Assembly: GCA_964035545.1 (NCBI GenBank) | Contig: OZ037765.1 | Location: forward strand, 26,858,504 to 26,922,503 | Length of the DNA: 64,000 nucleotides | Source: Bugula neritina | Lineage: Eukaryota; Bryozoa; Gymnolaemata; Cheilostomatida; Bugulidae | Direction of reading: 5' to 3' | Shown here: positions 40,205 to 53,499 of the stretch, one piece after another | Numbering within the stretch: the stretch's first letter is position 1 | Layout: every line of letters begins with the position of its first letter | Position numbers and translations under genes: made by a program | The notes under the pieces: generated by a model | Databases searched by the model: none | Seen by the model: only the letters and a program-made list of their open reading frames with translations | Told to the model about the DNA's origin: nothing

Positions 40205-41389
40205 GTTTCTCATCATTGGGACAGCATGTTGAAAATGTGCAGTACATTTCTAAAGATGTCTTGTGTATAATTCACCTCTAATCTTACTTTATGGCTTTTA
40301 CTAGTGATAAATTTGTGTTATGTGGAAAATGATTTGGAGTTATTTCCCCTCTCACAACAGTACTATATCCTACAGTAAAACAGCTTAAATACCTAGCTAT
40401 GTGGTAAGATTGCTTGGTTTCTGAGCATGAAGGGAAGATGTTATAAATTTATAATGCAACAGTTTTTACAAAGATGTCACCTAATGCAATTTAAAACATG
40501 CTCAAAATTCCAACATACGTACAACACAGAAATTTGCTGCTAATTCAACCTAGTTACTCATGAGAACATACTTTTTATATGCGGCTAGAGCACTGGCCTA
40601 GTTTGACACACTTCTATTAGGTCATGACCCTGAATCCAAACCAGGCTACTAGTGATGTCCTTAATAGTTTCTAATCTTAGCTCTCCCCATAAAGTATTAA
40701 TTGCTAGTTCGTCCCTTAGTTTGTTATAAAAAAACCTGTTGCCATTAAAGGAATAAACAGCTTTAGACAAACAGCAGTTTATACAAATGAGAACATCGCA
40801 ATCTTTAATGTAATTATGATTAACTGCACACATATTACAAAGCAAACATTAGAAAAAGCATTTTATGTCTATTTTAGTAGATTATTTGTATAATTCAAAT
40901 ACTGTAGAAAGACAAGGTATTGTTTTAAATGGGTTGATACAAATTTCTAAATCTAAACTATATGTAACAGTTCTAAATATTATGAGGCCACTTTACATCA
41001 TGACTTGTATTTTAATCAACTATATGTTCATTTATTTTTATTGACTTATTCAATAAAGTTGCAATATCAAAGTGGTACATCATGAAATTTAATACCTTTA
41101 GCTTTTCGCATATTTGGAGTTATCTTTTATAGTTGATCTAGACGCAAAATTGTTTAGATTTCTAACTGGGTCAAGGTTGGGTTGCCAAGCATCTCATACA
41201 CGTACAGCCATTTATATTGAATACTTTTTATTCCACACAGTAGTCATATGACACAGCTACTCGTACCTTCATTGCTGTATCTATTTTTTGTTCAAAATAA
41301 GTTTTCAACATCTAATGCTGTTTTGTTTTTTACATTTGATTAAACAGTTGAACACAGACAAAAATATAGACAATACAAAATAATTATGG

Positions 41390-41720
41390 CTATTACTAAA
41401 CTATTACTGATACTGATACTATCAGTGATACTGTGATAGTGATACTGATAGTCATAGTGAATGTGATACTGATAGTGATTAGACTCATTTACTACTTAGT
41501 ACTTACAGTTACAGTTGCTGCTTAGTACTTACAGTTACTACTTAGTATTTACTACTTACTTTTAGGACTTACTATTTAGTATTTACTCTTAGCCCTTAGG
41601 ACTTACTGTTACTGTTAGTAAGTCTTAGGAGCTATTGTTAGTGATTCGGATCACTCATACTCGTAGTCATAGTCATTAGTCATGACAGTAACTGTTAGTG
41701 TTACTGTTACTCATTATGAT
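41390..41720. repeat. Degenerate TACTTAGTACTTACAGTTAC low-complexity block
   Basis: Short words (GATACTGATAGT, TTAGTACTTACAG, GTTACTGTTAGT) repeat imperfectly in both orientations. The composition is the same as in the blocks at 15.8 kb, 31 kb and 53.5 kb. Confidence 0.75.
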
Positions 41721-42256
41721 TATGGTTATTTATTACATTAAAGTACTGATAGTGATTATGTTTACTGGTTATTGGTACTCAATGACAATCCCATAATTAA
41801 GTTATTAACTCATGTTGTCTATCATTGAAATTGTATGAAAGCTTCCAAATTAAGTTATTACTTATTAGTACTACTACGTTATCATTATGTCTTAGATAAA
41901 CCTATCCTTATAGTTATATCAATATGAATATAATTATATGCTTACACTAATATTCTTACAGTTATAGTATATTATTTAAATTGCATAGCTGTTGAATCAT
42001 TATTTCTTATAATACAAACTATTGTAAAAGTAGAACTTACATGTAATATTTGGCAGCCTTAGCATTTATACTGTTTTGGATACTTTTTGCGTAATTGAAA
42101 AACTAGATTTTGCAAGAGATTTAGGTTGTTTGATGAAAAATCCCTTTGAAGTTGTTAAATGATGGATATATTTTTGCTTGTAATCAACAAATGTACCTAC
42201 CCTTTATGATATCTATGTTCATTCATGATTTTGTAGATTTTGCTACAAAAAATGTC

Positions 42257-45200
42257 ATGAGTGGAACTGCCTTTCCTGGTTTAGATGAAATTCTTACACT
42301 TCCATGTAAAGGTTAGCTGACAAAATTTTGGCCACAATTAATTTAAACTGCTCTAGAGCCTAAAACTACTGCTAAATCAGAATTATATGAATTATGTAAA
42401 CTCTAGTCAACTCAAAAATATTTATATTTACTTTATTGGTTTGTATAACTCATTACAAATCAACTTAATGTACTGTAATTGTTAAAGTATAGACAATTGC
42501 TTAAAGTTAGCCAAATTAGACAGCAATACAGCAAAACATAATTTTTTGTTGCAACTAATGCTCCTCAGTGTCAATATTCAATACTGTCACTCTCACATAT
42601 ATAACCTATACTATAAAATAGCATTTTAAAATATTTGATTATGGCTTGTTGCTGACGACAATAATTTATTTTATGCATAGGGTACTATGATTTAGTTTCT
42701 AAATTTACTCAACAGTTTTATTCAACAAACTAATTTATTCTTAGTCTGTTGTTTAGACATAATAATTTTGTGTGAATTTTAGATTTAAGAAAGAACGTGT
42801 CTGATGTTATGCAGACATGGAACAGGCTGAAGAAGTTGCACCAAACAGAGACTGACCACATTGATGCCGATACACTGTAAGCTTATCCTTCTATTTTTTG
42901 TCACACAGTTTTTTTAGTATATTTTATTATTCAAATGCAAAGCTTTTTCTGGTCAACTTAAATCGATTTTCTTGTAGAATTTTCCTGTTACCATTTTCTT
43001 CTACTACTAGTTGTTGCATCTGCAAGACAGTCCAAGATCAAAATGGTCAAATAAACTGGAGATTTTGTTTGGGTAATGAGTATTTATTTTATCTGAATGT
43101 GGTGTTGGTGTAAGTTGAGCAGTATTGGAGAAACTGAAAAAGGCTCGTATTATAGATTAGAAAAGTAACAAAAAAGTTATGTTTGCTCAATAAATTCAAC
43201 ATGCACCCCAAACCAAAATTTATTAAGAAAATGGAAGAACTTAAGCTATTAGAATTCCTTCATTGCTACACCTAAATGGCTTTTTAAGTCTAAACAGTAT
43301 TAAGACTATATATTTTAAATGTTTGTATTTTTTGTAGCTTCCATTGCACTGCTAGTTTCTGGCACCATTTTAGAGAAGATTAATTTCATTCGGCAATTGG
43401 TAAGTTATAAGAACTGGAATATACTATGCTTTTAAAAAATTTCACACATGTTTGTACAACACTGTTTACTTGAGGATGAAATTTAACATATAATTGATAT
43501 ATTATTATTAAATTATTATAAAAAATGTAGGTGTAGGTTTGTTTCAAGTACTTTATATATTATATAATTACTTAGTTGTTGTACGAAAAACCTACTCTAA
43601 AGTTATTAATGTTATTGCTTTGCGATCTATTTAATTGTAGTATGAAAAAGAAAACTCTTTCAACAGTTTATTGAAAGACGTGTTGCGTTGTGCACAGAGG
43701 TGAGTATTAGATACAATTATGATGATAGAAATCACACCTGTAAGTAAATAGCCCCAGCCTATTTCAACTCCTATACATGCTTGTAACTTGCTACTCAAAT
43801 AATAGGTTACCTGCTGTGATTACAGTGCATTCCTCAAAGCCACAATATCCCACTAACCATTGATTAAAGCAGTAATGTGCTTTTGATTGTACACGTATGC
43901 AGTGTATATAAAGTATACAGTGTAGATAAAGTATACAGTGTATGCAACCTATAATTATAGTGTGCGTACAGTGTGGGCTGTGTGTGTGTGTAGTGTGCAT
44001 AAAAATTTGCAGCTTTGTGGGCCGAGCTCTCCTAATTTATTTTAAATAACTAGTCTAGACTGGTGTAATATTATATGTTTGGGGAATATAAGTGGCTAAC
44101 AAACCACTGCCATGTTTTGTATTACCCTTTGTCTAAGCTATTATAAGAAGTTGTTTTTATAAATGGGCTTTTTTATTTCATAATTTGTAAGATATCCAGG
44201 TTTGTAGCACTAGCGCTGAGTAGCTCTGTAGTCAGCTCTAATACTTGTGATAGAAACTTACATTATATAATAGTGATATAAACTTTTTGCCACACCTTAT
44301 AGGCAAGTTGATATACAGTCACTATACCAGTGCCTCCCTTCTTACTAGTTATATTCTGAAATATATTTTAATTTGTTGTTTAGATAATAAGCTAGCAATA
44401 GCTTCATTAGGGTCTATACTACCTGCAAAGCTGAACTATACTTATGTTATACTGCTCTATGGGCACTTTTATTTCCGTCAACTCAATCTTTATAAAAAAC
44501 TGCCTTAGTGCACAGATATAAATCAAATGCAAATCCTTCTATTTACTTATCCTTATAATATCATTCACAGTGAAGCTACACTGGAGCTATTTGATTAAGC
44601 TTATGGCCAATTAATTATCCTTTTACTCATATAATTCTAAATAGTATAAAAAACAACTCAAAGCTACTTCCGAGCAATTGAACTAAATAAAAGTTTTAAG
44701 AACACAAATTTGCTAGTTTCACTCATAAAAAAGACTAATTTCTATATTATAGTGTTACCAATTTTTCTATTCAAATACATATAAAAATAATAATGAATTT
44801 ATCCACTGTTAATTCTATGCTAGATTCTCTAACTCAATTTTAAACCAGGTTTTCCCTAGTTGTTGATTACAGGAAATTTACGTGTAAAAAGTAGAGTTGA
44901 CAGGTTTTATCTGCTGGTTTCACAGTTACAAATTTTCACTAATAAGGTGAAGCTGTTGCACTAAATGAATTATAAATCACCAACACATCTACTCTAATAT
45001 CTCAATGCTGTTGTATATGTAAGTAGATCCAGTTACAAAGAGTTGGCACACAGCATCACTGTTCATAATATTTTAAAACTGGGCACCAATTTTATTAGGA
45101 CATTGGAATCTCATCAATGATATTTTTTAGTTTATTCTGCTTTTCTTTGATTGCGTAAAACATTCACTTAGGAGCAGTAGCGGTGAAATTGAGAGAGACT

Positions 45201-48200
45201 AAATTTTTTAATTTTATTAGTAATTATTGGTTTGGGGGGGGGTTGAAATTCTTGCGAGAACATAACTTCTTTTGCTCAATCTAGAACACAGGCTGTTCTC
45301 AATTTCTCTGTTACTGCACCTACCTCAAAACATTTATGTTCACAAATTTCCAGGCCATCTCAATTTTAGTATGTGATAATAGTTGTTTTGCTGAAAGATT
45401 TGTTTGCATAAAATCTTGTCCCAGTAAGTGATAGGAATCTTAATATAATATTATTATCGCAGTATAGCATTTAGCTGCTACTATAGTGCTTGCATATAGT
45501 TGTGGTAGCATTACTTACTACATTTAGTTTAATAAAATTGTATATAGTTTTGGGCAAGTTTACTGTTTGAAAAGCACTATAGCAAAATTATTAACATTTG
45601 CACATTGTACATATTCAATCATGAAGAAGCAATGATGAAAAATTCTCATAAAAATGTTAGGCCACAAAGTATATACAAAAACAGCATCGGAGGTGCATGG
45701 AATTCATTGTCCACTTGTACTATCTCTTTCACATGTAAACAAGGCTAATAGGGTAGCATCATCAGTTATCTGAGACTTGAGTGTTGGTTGATTAGAGGCA
45801 TTTGAATGTAGATTATCTGCTAGTATGCTCATTGCTATTGAGATATCATTCTGTGTGATTCAGCTACTTGATACACTTGCCTTGTGATGTGATAGTAGCA
45901 TTCTCACATGGTTTTGAAATATTTCAACTCCCTCACTAAAGCTTTTATATGATAAGATGATAATATGATTATTACTGGCTTTAATCATTATTTACAAAAT
46001 TTAGGCAAGTAGCCAACCATTGTGGATTCGAAAAATATCAACTTGGAGTGAATTTTACAGTGGCTTGAGTTAGTGCAGTATTTGTTATTACATTTTTAAT
46101 TTTTGGAAGTAACTTGATACATAAATTTAAGGTTCTCTATCATATCAAGGACATAACCTAATGGCTCATTGTAGCCTAAACATTGCTTAGTTCCGTATAA
46201 AGGTTTTCCAATTGAACAACAACTTTGTCTTTACTGCAAAATTTTAGCACAGACTCTTAGATTATAGAGTTAATTAGTAAAGTAATTGTATTGTTTGATT
46301 GTAATTTTTTCAGGTGTAAATATATTATTCATTATAACATGTTTAAGCTTACAAAACATAGCATCACTTGCTACCAGAATGTAAGAAAAATTGAACATTA
46401 CATAAGTTCATTTCTTTCATATTGTTAAAAAATTCTGAGTTTGCTGCTAAAAATAGATTATATGTTTTATATTTCAGAATAGCCATTAGCCTCAATGTGG
46501 AAATCAACTCATTAAGACCAAAGTATAATATTGGTAAGTTACCTCCTAACTACTAACTACTGACTACTAGCTACTACTATCTACTTGTGGCTGAATAATG
46601 CCAGTGATGGTGATGTGTTTTGGCAAGTGTTGTGATTATCATAACCTTGGAAACTAAAGTCCTTGAAGTATCTGAATTTGCTAAGAATCATTTAAAATAC
46701 TTTTTATTTTAATGAGTAATCTTGTATATTTCAAGGAATTTTATCGAAGGGGGAAAATAACTAGGCCCTGTAGTGCTCCTTTATTTCCTCCTATACCATT
46801 TATAATACGATCTAATACATAATTGTTGGGACATTAGTGCAAGTATAATAGCTTCAAATATTTTTATGGAGACTCTTTAGTGTAATTTGATGTGATTGAT
46901 TGAATGTTTTCAAATTTGAGTAGCTGAATAACTGACTATATAATATTCCAACATGGTTGTTGTTTACAGGCTCTGCCAGGTATCATGGTGAAGATAATCT
47001 AACTATTTTGGTTAATGAGCTGTTGAAAGATTATTCTGTGAGTATAATATACCTTTAGGCCTTCAGTGTCTGTTACAAATTCAGATATTTTTATCTTCAC
47101 TAATAATAGTGCAAACTTCACCATTCACCAGTTGAATTTTGAAGCAGGTGCGGTAATAGAGAAATTGAAAGAAGGCCTGTGTTTTAGATTAGAAATTATG
47201 AAGTGGACTTGGGTTATTAAATTTTTCCGTTGCTGCACCTTGAATTGCACATCATAAATATACTTTGTGTTGGTCATAACTAAAATTTACTTGACCAAGT
47301 CAAGTAAAAACTTAATAATAACTTAATAGATCTCTCATAACTTTTGCAGGAGTCTGAGGACACTTTGAATTTGCAGAAGCCTTTGAAATTTTGTTGGTCA
47401 CAAGTAAAAAGTGCTGGAACATCAGCATGCCAAGATTTCCCATGTTCCCGTGTGAAGCATAGTGCTTGTGTGAGTGGTCAGCAGATATACGTGTTGGGTG
47501 GCAGAGACGGCAGGTACCCTGTCAATGATCTCTGGACCTATGATTTGTGTAAGTGAATGATTAAAAACTTGAAATAACAAATAAATATAGTCATTTTTGG
47601 ACAGATCTTATAGTTTAATACATTTTGAAAGAAGTTCAATTAATACTGATTCAAAAACCTATTGTTTTTTAAGTTTCCATGTCCGTGAAAACCCTGATTT
47701 GGGTTTTAAGGGACTCTTGCCATGCTCGTGGTTTGGGGGCTGTTTGCTGTGGCACAGGAGCAATTATGATTGGATGCTCTTTCTAATATCACCAATAAGT
47801 TGCTCTTTAACCCTTAGACAATGGCTGCTTCATAGTTTATATTGATTTTTAAATACCTCTTTAATTCTGTTACTAAGAAAAATTCCTTTTTTGTTTCATG
47901 AATTTGAGCAAAAATTTAGAATCAATTGATATTTCTTGCTATGAATTTCACATGCCACAAATTTGTTTTGAAGAGTCAAGTGTAGCTTGACTTGAATGTC
48001 ACTTTTAGTATAAGAGTTAGTTCTCTTAAGAAACTTAATCAGGTGTAGGGGTTACCTTGTTGCTACATTTACCTTGTAGTGATGGAGTGCTGGTCAAAAA
48101 TGCAAATTAAAGGAGCTGCTCTACCAAACCTGGAAGGGCACAGCATGGTATCCTATGGTAGTCAGGTTTTAGTGTTTGGTGGAGTATCTAGAATGTGCGC

Positions 48201-51200
48201 TGATGGAGAAACTCCACTCTGGATATTAGATACTAGTATGTATGATAATCTTTTGCTGAATGGATAAGTTCAAGCTCGGTAGAATTCATGTTATTTTTAT
48301 CTGAACTTTGATTGAAGGTGTAAACAATTTTTACCTAACAGGCATTTTCTGCAGACATGACATCATAATAAGTTAGCTTAGATTCTAGGCATATTATTAC
48401 AACTATTGATTGCTATTCACTCTTTTATAAAAAAATCTGCTAACATACTAAGAAAACTATTTTAGACACTGGTCTTTGGAAACATTGGACAAGTTCTGGG
48501 GAAGTCACATTACCACCCTGCCTGAAAGGTCACACTGCTGTTGTCACCAATAAGAATATGTACATATTTGGTGGTTATGAAGATATTCTTGGTTCTACAG
48601 AGTTGATGTGGTCGTTTGATATTAGTACGTACTCTTATAGACATCAGTTATTGTGTGATGTTTGTAAAATTTTGTTTTGTATTATAAGTAACAACACTGG
48701 TATGTATTTTACTCCTGCTTTGCCTGTTTGGATAAATTTTAATATGGAATAAATGTCTTTAATGGCGAATTTTTGATAATTTAAATATGTAAATGGAATC
48801 CTTAGGACTTTGCACCTAAACTTACTTTAAGTATAATTGTACTTTATTTTCTTTGTTTAAAGGATTGAGTGTGTTTTGAGAAATTAGCAATTTTGCTTTA
48901 TTTTTATGCCAAGATTTTAAGAGTTTTCTTCCTAGCAATTTTTTGTACTTGACCATGTTTATGTTGTGTTGAATGTAGTGGATGAACAATGGCATTTGGT
49001 GTACAATCACGGTATGAAGGATACAGGACCATCTCCCAGAAATAACCACACAGCTACTCTACACAACAACTCCATGATCGTCATTGGTGGAATAAATAAC
49101 TTAAATCCAGTTACAGACATGTGGTCATGGAGCTTCAGTTAGTATTTTCTATTTCCTTAAAAATATTTTATCCAAACTGTTTATATACTCAATTTTGCTT
49201 GGCTTTTAGTTTTAGTCTTTTAAATTTGAAATAAATTATTTTGATTTGCATACCATTATTTTTGAGGTTTCGAGTTTTTATAAAATGAAAATCTAAATTC
49301 AGAAACTTTGAAGCTGATTTGTCGTAATTCTTAAATTAGGCAAACTAAAGTCAGGACATGGCAGTGAAAGGTGAACAAAATAAAGTCAAGCTGGGAGTCT
49401 CTTAATAGAAAATTTGCATTACTAACTTTGTTGCCTCCTGATTAAGTTATCTATGTTTTACATTTGCTAATATACATAAACTAGCTTATAATTATATACA
49501 TCTATGATTCTATTTGTTGTAAAAACTTATTAAGATTGTAGCTGAAACACCAACCACCCTTTGGAAATTGTTGGAATTGTTTTTTCATCTGTAGGGATAT
49601 ATATGGAAAACATCTATCAATCACAATGAAATAATTGAAATGTAGCATCAGTGTAACTGTTATACATTATAGTTTATTCTGGTATATACTTTAGCTAGTA
49701 GTTTTGTTACAGGGACACAGTATTGGACAAAGATAAAACCTGCGTCTGCTAGCCCTCCAATTGTATATAATCACGCAGCTGTTAAAGTTTCAAATTCAAT
49801 ATACGTATATGGCGGAGAGAACGAGACAGGGTTATTAAAGTCAATCTGGGAGTACAAAATTGGTATGGCTACAACTATATTACTGTAAAAATACATTGGT
49901 AATATAATTTAGTACGTATATTCTAAACAAAGGTAGTTTTTGTGTAGAAGTTTTCAATAGTTTTACATGATAACTTTTTATGTTTTCTGAATTTTTATTA
50001 TTTAGTTTCATCATGCTATGCACAGCTATTTTAGAATTTAGATGAAGATTTTTTTTATTTTGAACTTATATACTGTACAAGTTAGACTTTAGAGGGAAGA
50101 CAACCCTAAACAAACAAGCTCAAAGCAGTTTATTCTGTCAGAACATGGCTACCCTGTAAATATATTAAGAACTGTACAACTAAATTAAAAAATATTTTCA
50201 TTAAATGGCTATTTTTGTCTAAAATTCTGATTGGTTAAACAAGCAGTTAGTGCACACGCAGCTTTTTGATCTATCACCAGATTCAGCCGTGTGGAAGTGT
50301 AAAGAGTTAGATGGATTAACAATACCTTCATCCTTGAAGCACCATATTGGATTGCTAGTATCACCCTCAGTGTACAGAGAGAGTTGTAATGAAACGAGAC
50401 GTATCCATTCCGTCCCAGCCATGAGAGAGATATCTACAGATAAGCTGAGTCGCCCTAGAACTTCACATTCAAACTATTCAGTTTTCAGCAGGTTAGAGGG
50501 CGTAAATAATACTAGATCTAGTATTCTAACATCTTTATATTCACAGTTCAGTGGTTTGCTTATGCTACAGATGCTATGTTGAGTATTACAAGTACAAAAT
50601 ATATTCAATTAATTCGTGTGGTGTGTTTCTGGATATTCTATTCACTAAACGTTATGAGTTGTGTTAATTTTGTAGCAACAAAGTCCACCCATGGAGTTCT
50701 GATTATTTGTTTTCTTCAACAAACAAGAAAAAGAATAGTTTAATTGTTTCAACCATATCAACTGAGTCAAATAACGAGAGTTCTTCTGTCCATTTCAATA
50801 ACAATAACTCTGCATTTACATTGGATGGCTACAGCAAAGAGACGTGTATGAAACAGAGTAAGAGCGACTACACTGTAGTCTCATATTTTCGTTCAGATAG
50901 TCAAGATAAGTTACTTAAAAGACAATCTAGCACTTTTTCAGACAGTTCATTCATATTTGACAACCCAGCCTATGTAAATAGTCATGAAATGCTAACTGGT
51001 CAGGTGGATGTTACTGCCGCAGCTATGCCTTACAGTTATAACAGAACTGGATATTATGGTAGACTAAGTAGGTCATTAGACAGCATCAGGGATGTCGTCC
51101 ATGATAGTAATCCTCTATACGGAGCTATTCCTGGCTCTGTGGTGTCTCAGAGTGAGGAGAGTGTTCGTGGAACATGCACAGTTCGTAATATTGTATTGGA

Positions 51201-51987
51201 TGAATGTAGTCAAGCCTGGGATGAGTCATGGCTAGAAGATGACACAATAACCACACAAGATGACTCACCTACCACACACTACCACCAAGCTTCGGTAAGT
51301 AGTGTGTACTTGTAACTTTGCATGTTGGTATTTTTAGTGTAACTAGTTAATAAAGTGCAGTTATAATTTAACAATTTAAAAACCAAACAGTTTGCAAGTT
51401 GTTCTGCTGGACCTCACTTTGGGCGCACAGAAAAGTCTACATGGCAAATGGTAAAGCTGGCAAATCACTTGTTCATTGGCTAAATTTATCACAGGTTGTT
51501 ATATTCTATCTTTAAGTTCATACTAGGCCTGTGCTTTAGGTCTAAGGTTTCTGGTGGCAGTTTTAACTATTCTTCGGAATAATAATTTACAACTTATTGC
51601 ATTTTTGTATGGAATATTTTAGTGAAGTATTTTGATTTAAGACTTGGCACTAAGATCTACTAGTATACTACAGTGTTGTCTATGGTAGAAAAATATATGA
51701 ATTGGATTTGTTACTTTCACCACTTGATGGCATTTTTATTATCTGACGTTTGTAATATCTTTATTAGCATGCATTTAGTATTGTAATCTCGCTATCCGAA
51801 CAGGACAAAGCGGAGATAGATGAAAAAAATTTAGTATTGTAATACCTTCTGCTTGTAGAATTTTCCGAAGCAATATCGATTGTATATCATTGGGGGCCAA
51901 AAGATTTCCACCAAGTCTTCTGTTACTGAAGATCACCTCGTGATGTGGAAAGCTGATATATATAGCAAATGTGAGGTTATAAATTGA
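42257..51987 (+). CDS. Kelch-repeat beta-propeller protein, unnamed; sixth blade split by a long insert
   Basis: Exons 42237-42311, 42783-42876, 42978-43072, 43338-43399, 43641-43699, 46478-46533, 46970-47037, 47350-47548, 48080-48235, 48466-48624, 48979-49137, 49713-49862, 50251-50491, 50676-51294, 51391-51450 and 51859-51987 keep one frame. From the ATG at 42257 they give 786 residues. The frame is open upstream in that exon, so the true start may be earlier. Residues 1-160 are unrecognised, with a hydrophobic stretch FCLASIALLVSGTIL near 82-97. Five kelch blades follow, almost one per exon (163-437), each with Trp, an H-S/T-A strand and a GG doublet (YVLGGRDG, LVFGGVSR, YIFGGYED, VIGGINN, YVYGGEN). 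A sixth begins at 438-475 (VWKCKELDG, HHIGLL) and resumes only at 745-786 (YIIGGQ, MWKADI). The roughly 260-residue insert is Ser/Asn-rich with NPAY at 614-617 and basic Ser sites. Function unknown; protein binding is likely. Confidence 0.8.
43110..43273 (+). mobile_element. MITE-like element, copy 1
   Basis: A roughly 164-bp copy in a kelch-gene intron. The left end (GAGCAGTATTGGAGAAACTG) and the inverse complement of the right end (AGGTGTAGCAATGAAGGAAT) resemble each other and the ends of copies 2 and 3. It is diverged and has no coding capacity. Confidence 0.6.
43700..46477. other. Long kelch-gene intron
   Basis: A 2.8-kb intron between in-phase exons. It contains a short GT-rich patch near 43.98 kb and the MITE-like copy 2 at 45.17 kb. 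No additional exon or nested gene was recognised. Confidence 0.6.
45169..45322 (-). mobile_element. MITE-like element, copy 2
   Basis: The best-preserved copy, about 154 bp. The left terminus is AGGAGCAGTAGCGGTGAAAT; the inverse complement of the right terminus is AGGTGCAGTAACAGAGAAAT. These form a terminal inverted repeat of about 24 bp with a few mismatches. The interior matches copy 3 in inverse orientation (CAGCCTGTGTTCTAGATT against AGGCCTGTGTTTTAGATT). Confidence 0.7.
47146..47240 (+). mobile_element. MITE-like element, copy 3
   Basis: A roughly 95-bp shorter copy. The left end is AGGTGCGGTAATAGAGAAAT and the inverse complement of the right end is AGGTGCAGCAACGGAAAAAT. It lies in the intron just before the first kelch-blade exon. 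It appears to have an internal deletion compared with copies 1 and 2. Confidence 0.65.
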
Positions 51988-53084
51988 ACTAATTGGCTAA
52001 CAGCTTATTTGCCAAGTTAGGTGTTTAACACTGCAGTACAATTTAATGGTTTGATTTTGATCAAAATCCAATATTTTGATTAAGATGTATAAAGTAAAGT
52101 TTCAAGAACTTTGTAAAAAATATTAATTGAACATTTATTATGGAGGGTTCACAATTGTTCATTTAGAATTCAATCTGTTGGTGTTTTTAGCATCAAAGAA
52201 TGAGGAGACGCAAAAGGAGTGTACATTGTCCTGACAAAGTATTCCCTTTCAATTGGTGACTGCTTCAGTTTTATATTGTCAACCCAATGTTTAAATCTAG
52301 TCCCAGGCTGTGCTGTCTCAAGTAGATAACATATTCAACTCAGGAACATAAATCATTTCATGTATACATTACTTTCTACTTCATCTTACACAACGCAATG
52401 CTCAGATTCTTGTGATAATGTTTTATTTTTCTAACAGCTGTTTATAACTTTGTATACATTTAATATATTATACATTTTTTTATTAGGGAATAATAGCTGT
52501 GGTATATGATTATTTATTTTTACATAATTTTACATGAGCTATTTGTAAATTTGTTGTTTTTATTGTTTGATTGATCACAGTGTTTTTGAGTTAAAAACCC
52601 AACCCATTTTACTACCAGTATTCATGCATATGCATCTCTACAAAGCCACAGTATTTCTGTTTATCATTATGCATCATATAATCATGCTTCCTTTGTAAAG
52701 TTATACAAACATGTAGAAGAAAGTGGTGCATTAAACCATAGGTGTTCAAAGATATACAAGCTTTTTAAAAATACATTTTAGTCACTACTCAAATTTTAAG
52801 TTAAAATAGTGATATGTGAAATTGTTTTTCATGCACTAAATTCAAAGCCATCACTCATTATAGTTACCTATTGTAAAACTAAGATTTACTGAATGATATT
52901 GTCTGGTTGAGTTCACAAAATAAATTCTATATGCATATCATGAATTATTATTGCCATCTGTAAATAACATGAACAATAACAATGAAATGAAGTTAGAGAC
53001 AGTATTACCCCAAAGAAGACAAGTTGTAGGGGGAAGGCAATGGCTACAACTTCAAATTATAAATGTCAATTTGCATTGCCCGAT

Positions 53085-53235
53085 GATTAGTGGCGCGTAA
53101 AGTATGACCAGGCCAATAGCATCGCTCCGTCTGAACATTAGCCTCCGCGCAATAAAGACGTACGTAGTTTTGCGTTTTCACTTGTATTCTTCAAGAGACG
53201 GCGCAGTGTATGACTTCTTTGCATTTACAGATGTA
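53085..53235 (+). promoter_or_regulatory. Possible NIPBL promoter and 5' UTR exon
   Basis: A CpG-enriched patch (GTGGCGCG, CTCCGTC, CCTCCGCGC, GACGTACGTAG, GAGACGGCGC) in AT-rich DNA about 1.4 kb before the NIPBL start exon. A donor-like AT|gtaagc lies at about 53233. The exon carrying the NIPBL ATG has an acceptor at about 54537, upstream of the ATG, so a non-coding first exon is expected. This patch is the best candidate; there is no direct proof. Confidence 0.35.
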
Positions 53236-53499
53236 AGCTACATCCGTATGCATTGTATTTACTATAATTTTGACAGTCGTTACACCAAATTTCAGATTGA
53301 GAATGGAATTTGCCTTGAGATAAGAAAAATACTCAATAGATTTTCATCTTCTAACTTTAAAGCGTTTCAATTTAACATGTTATATTTTAAATTAAATATT
53401 GGGTCGCAAGAAGCATTCAACTGAGCTTAAACTAACATTAAATTTAAAATCTCATTTTCTGTGATTTTTCATGTCGATTTTCATTTTGATTTACTCATT

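Larger units (their letters stand above)
39904..42236. other. Spacer between GTF2F1 and the kelch gene
   Basis: It contains the GTF2F1 3' UTR and, from about 41.39 to 41.72 kb, a low-complexity block. There is no recognisable exon. The promoter and 5' UTR of the kelch gene are expected here but I cannot place them. The minus-strand frame 40585-40845 shows no family resemblance. Confidence 0.5.

Noticed and set aside
39904-42236. Search for retrotransposon or transposase coding sequence
   Set aside because: No reverse transcriptase, integrase or transposase motif was found here or elsewhere in the window.
53104-53424. 106-residue open frame between the kelch gene and NIPBL
   Set aside because: It starts inside a CpG patch that is better explained as a promoter or 5' UTR. 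The protein is unrecognisable.
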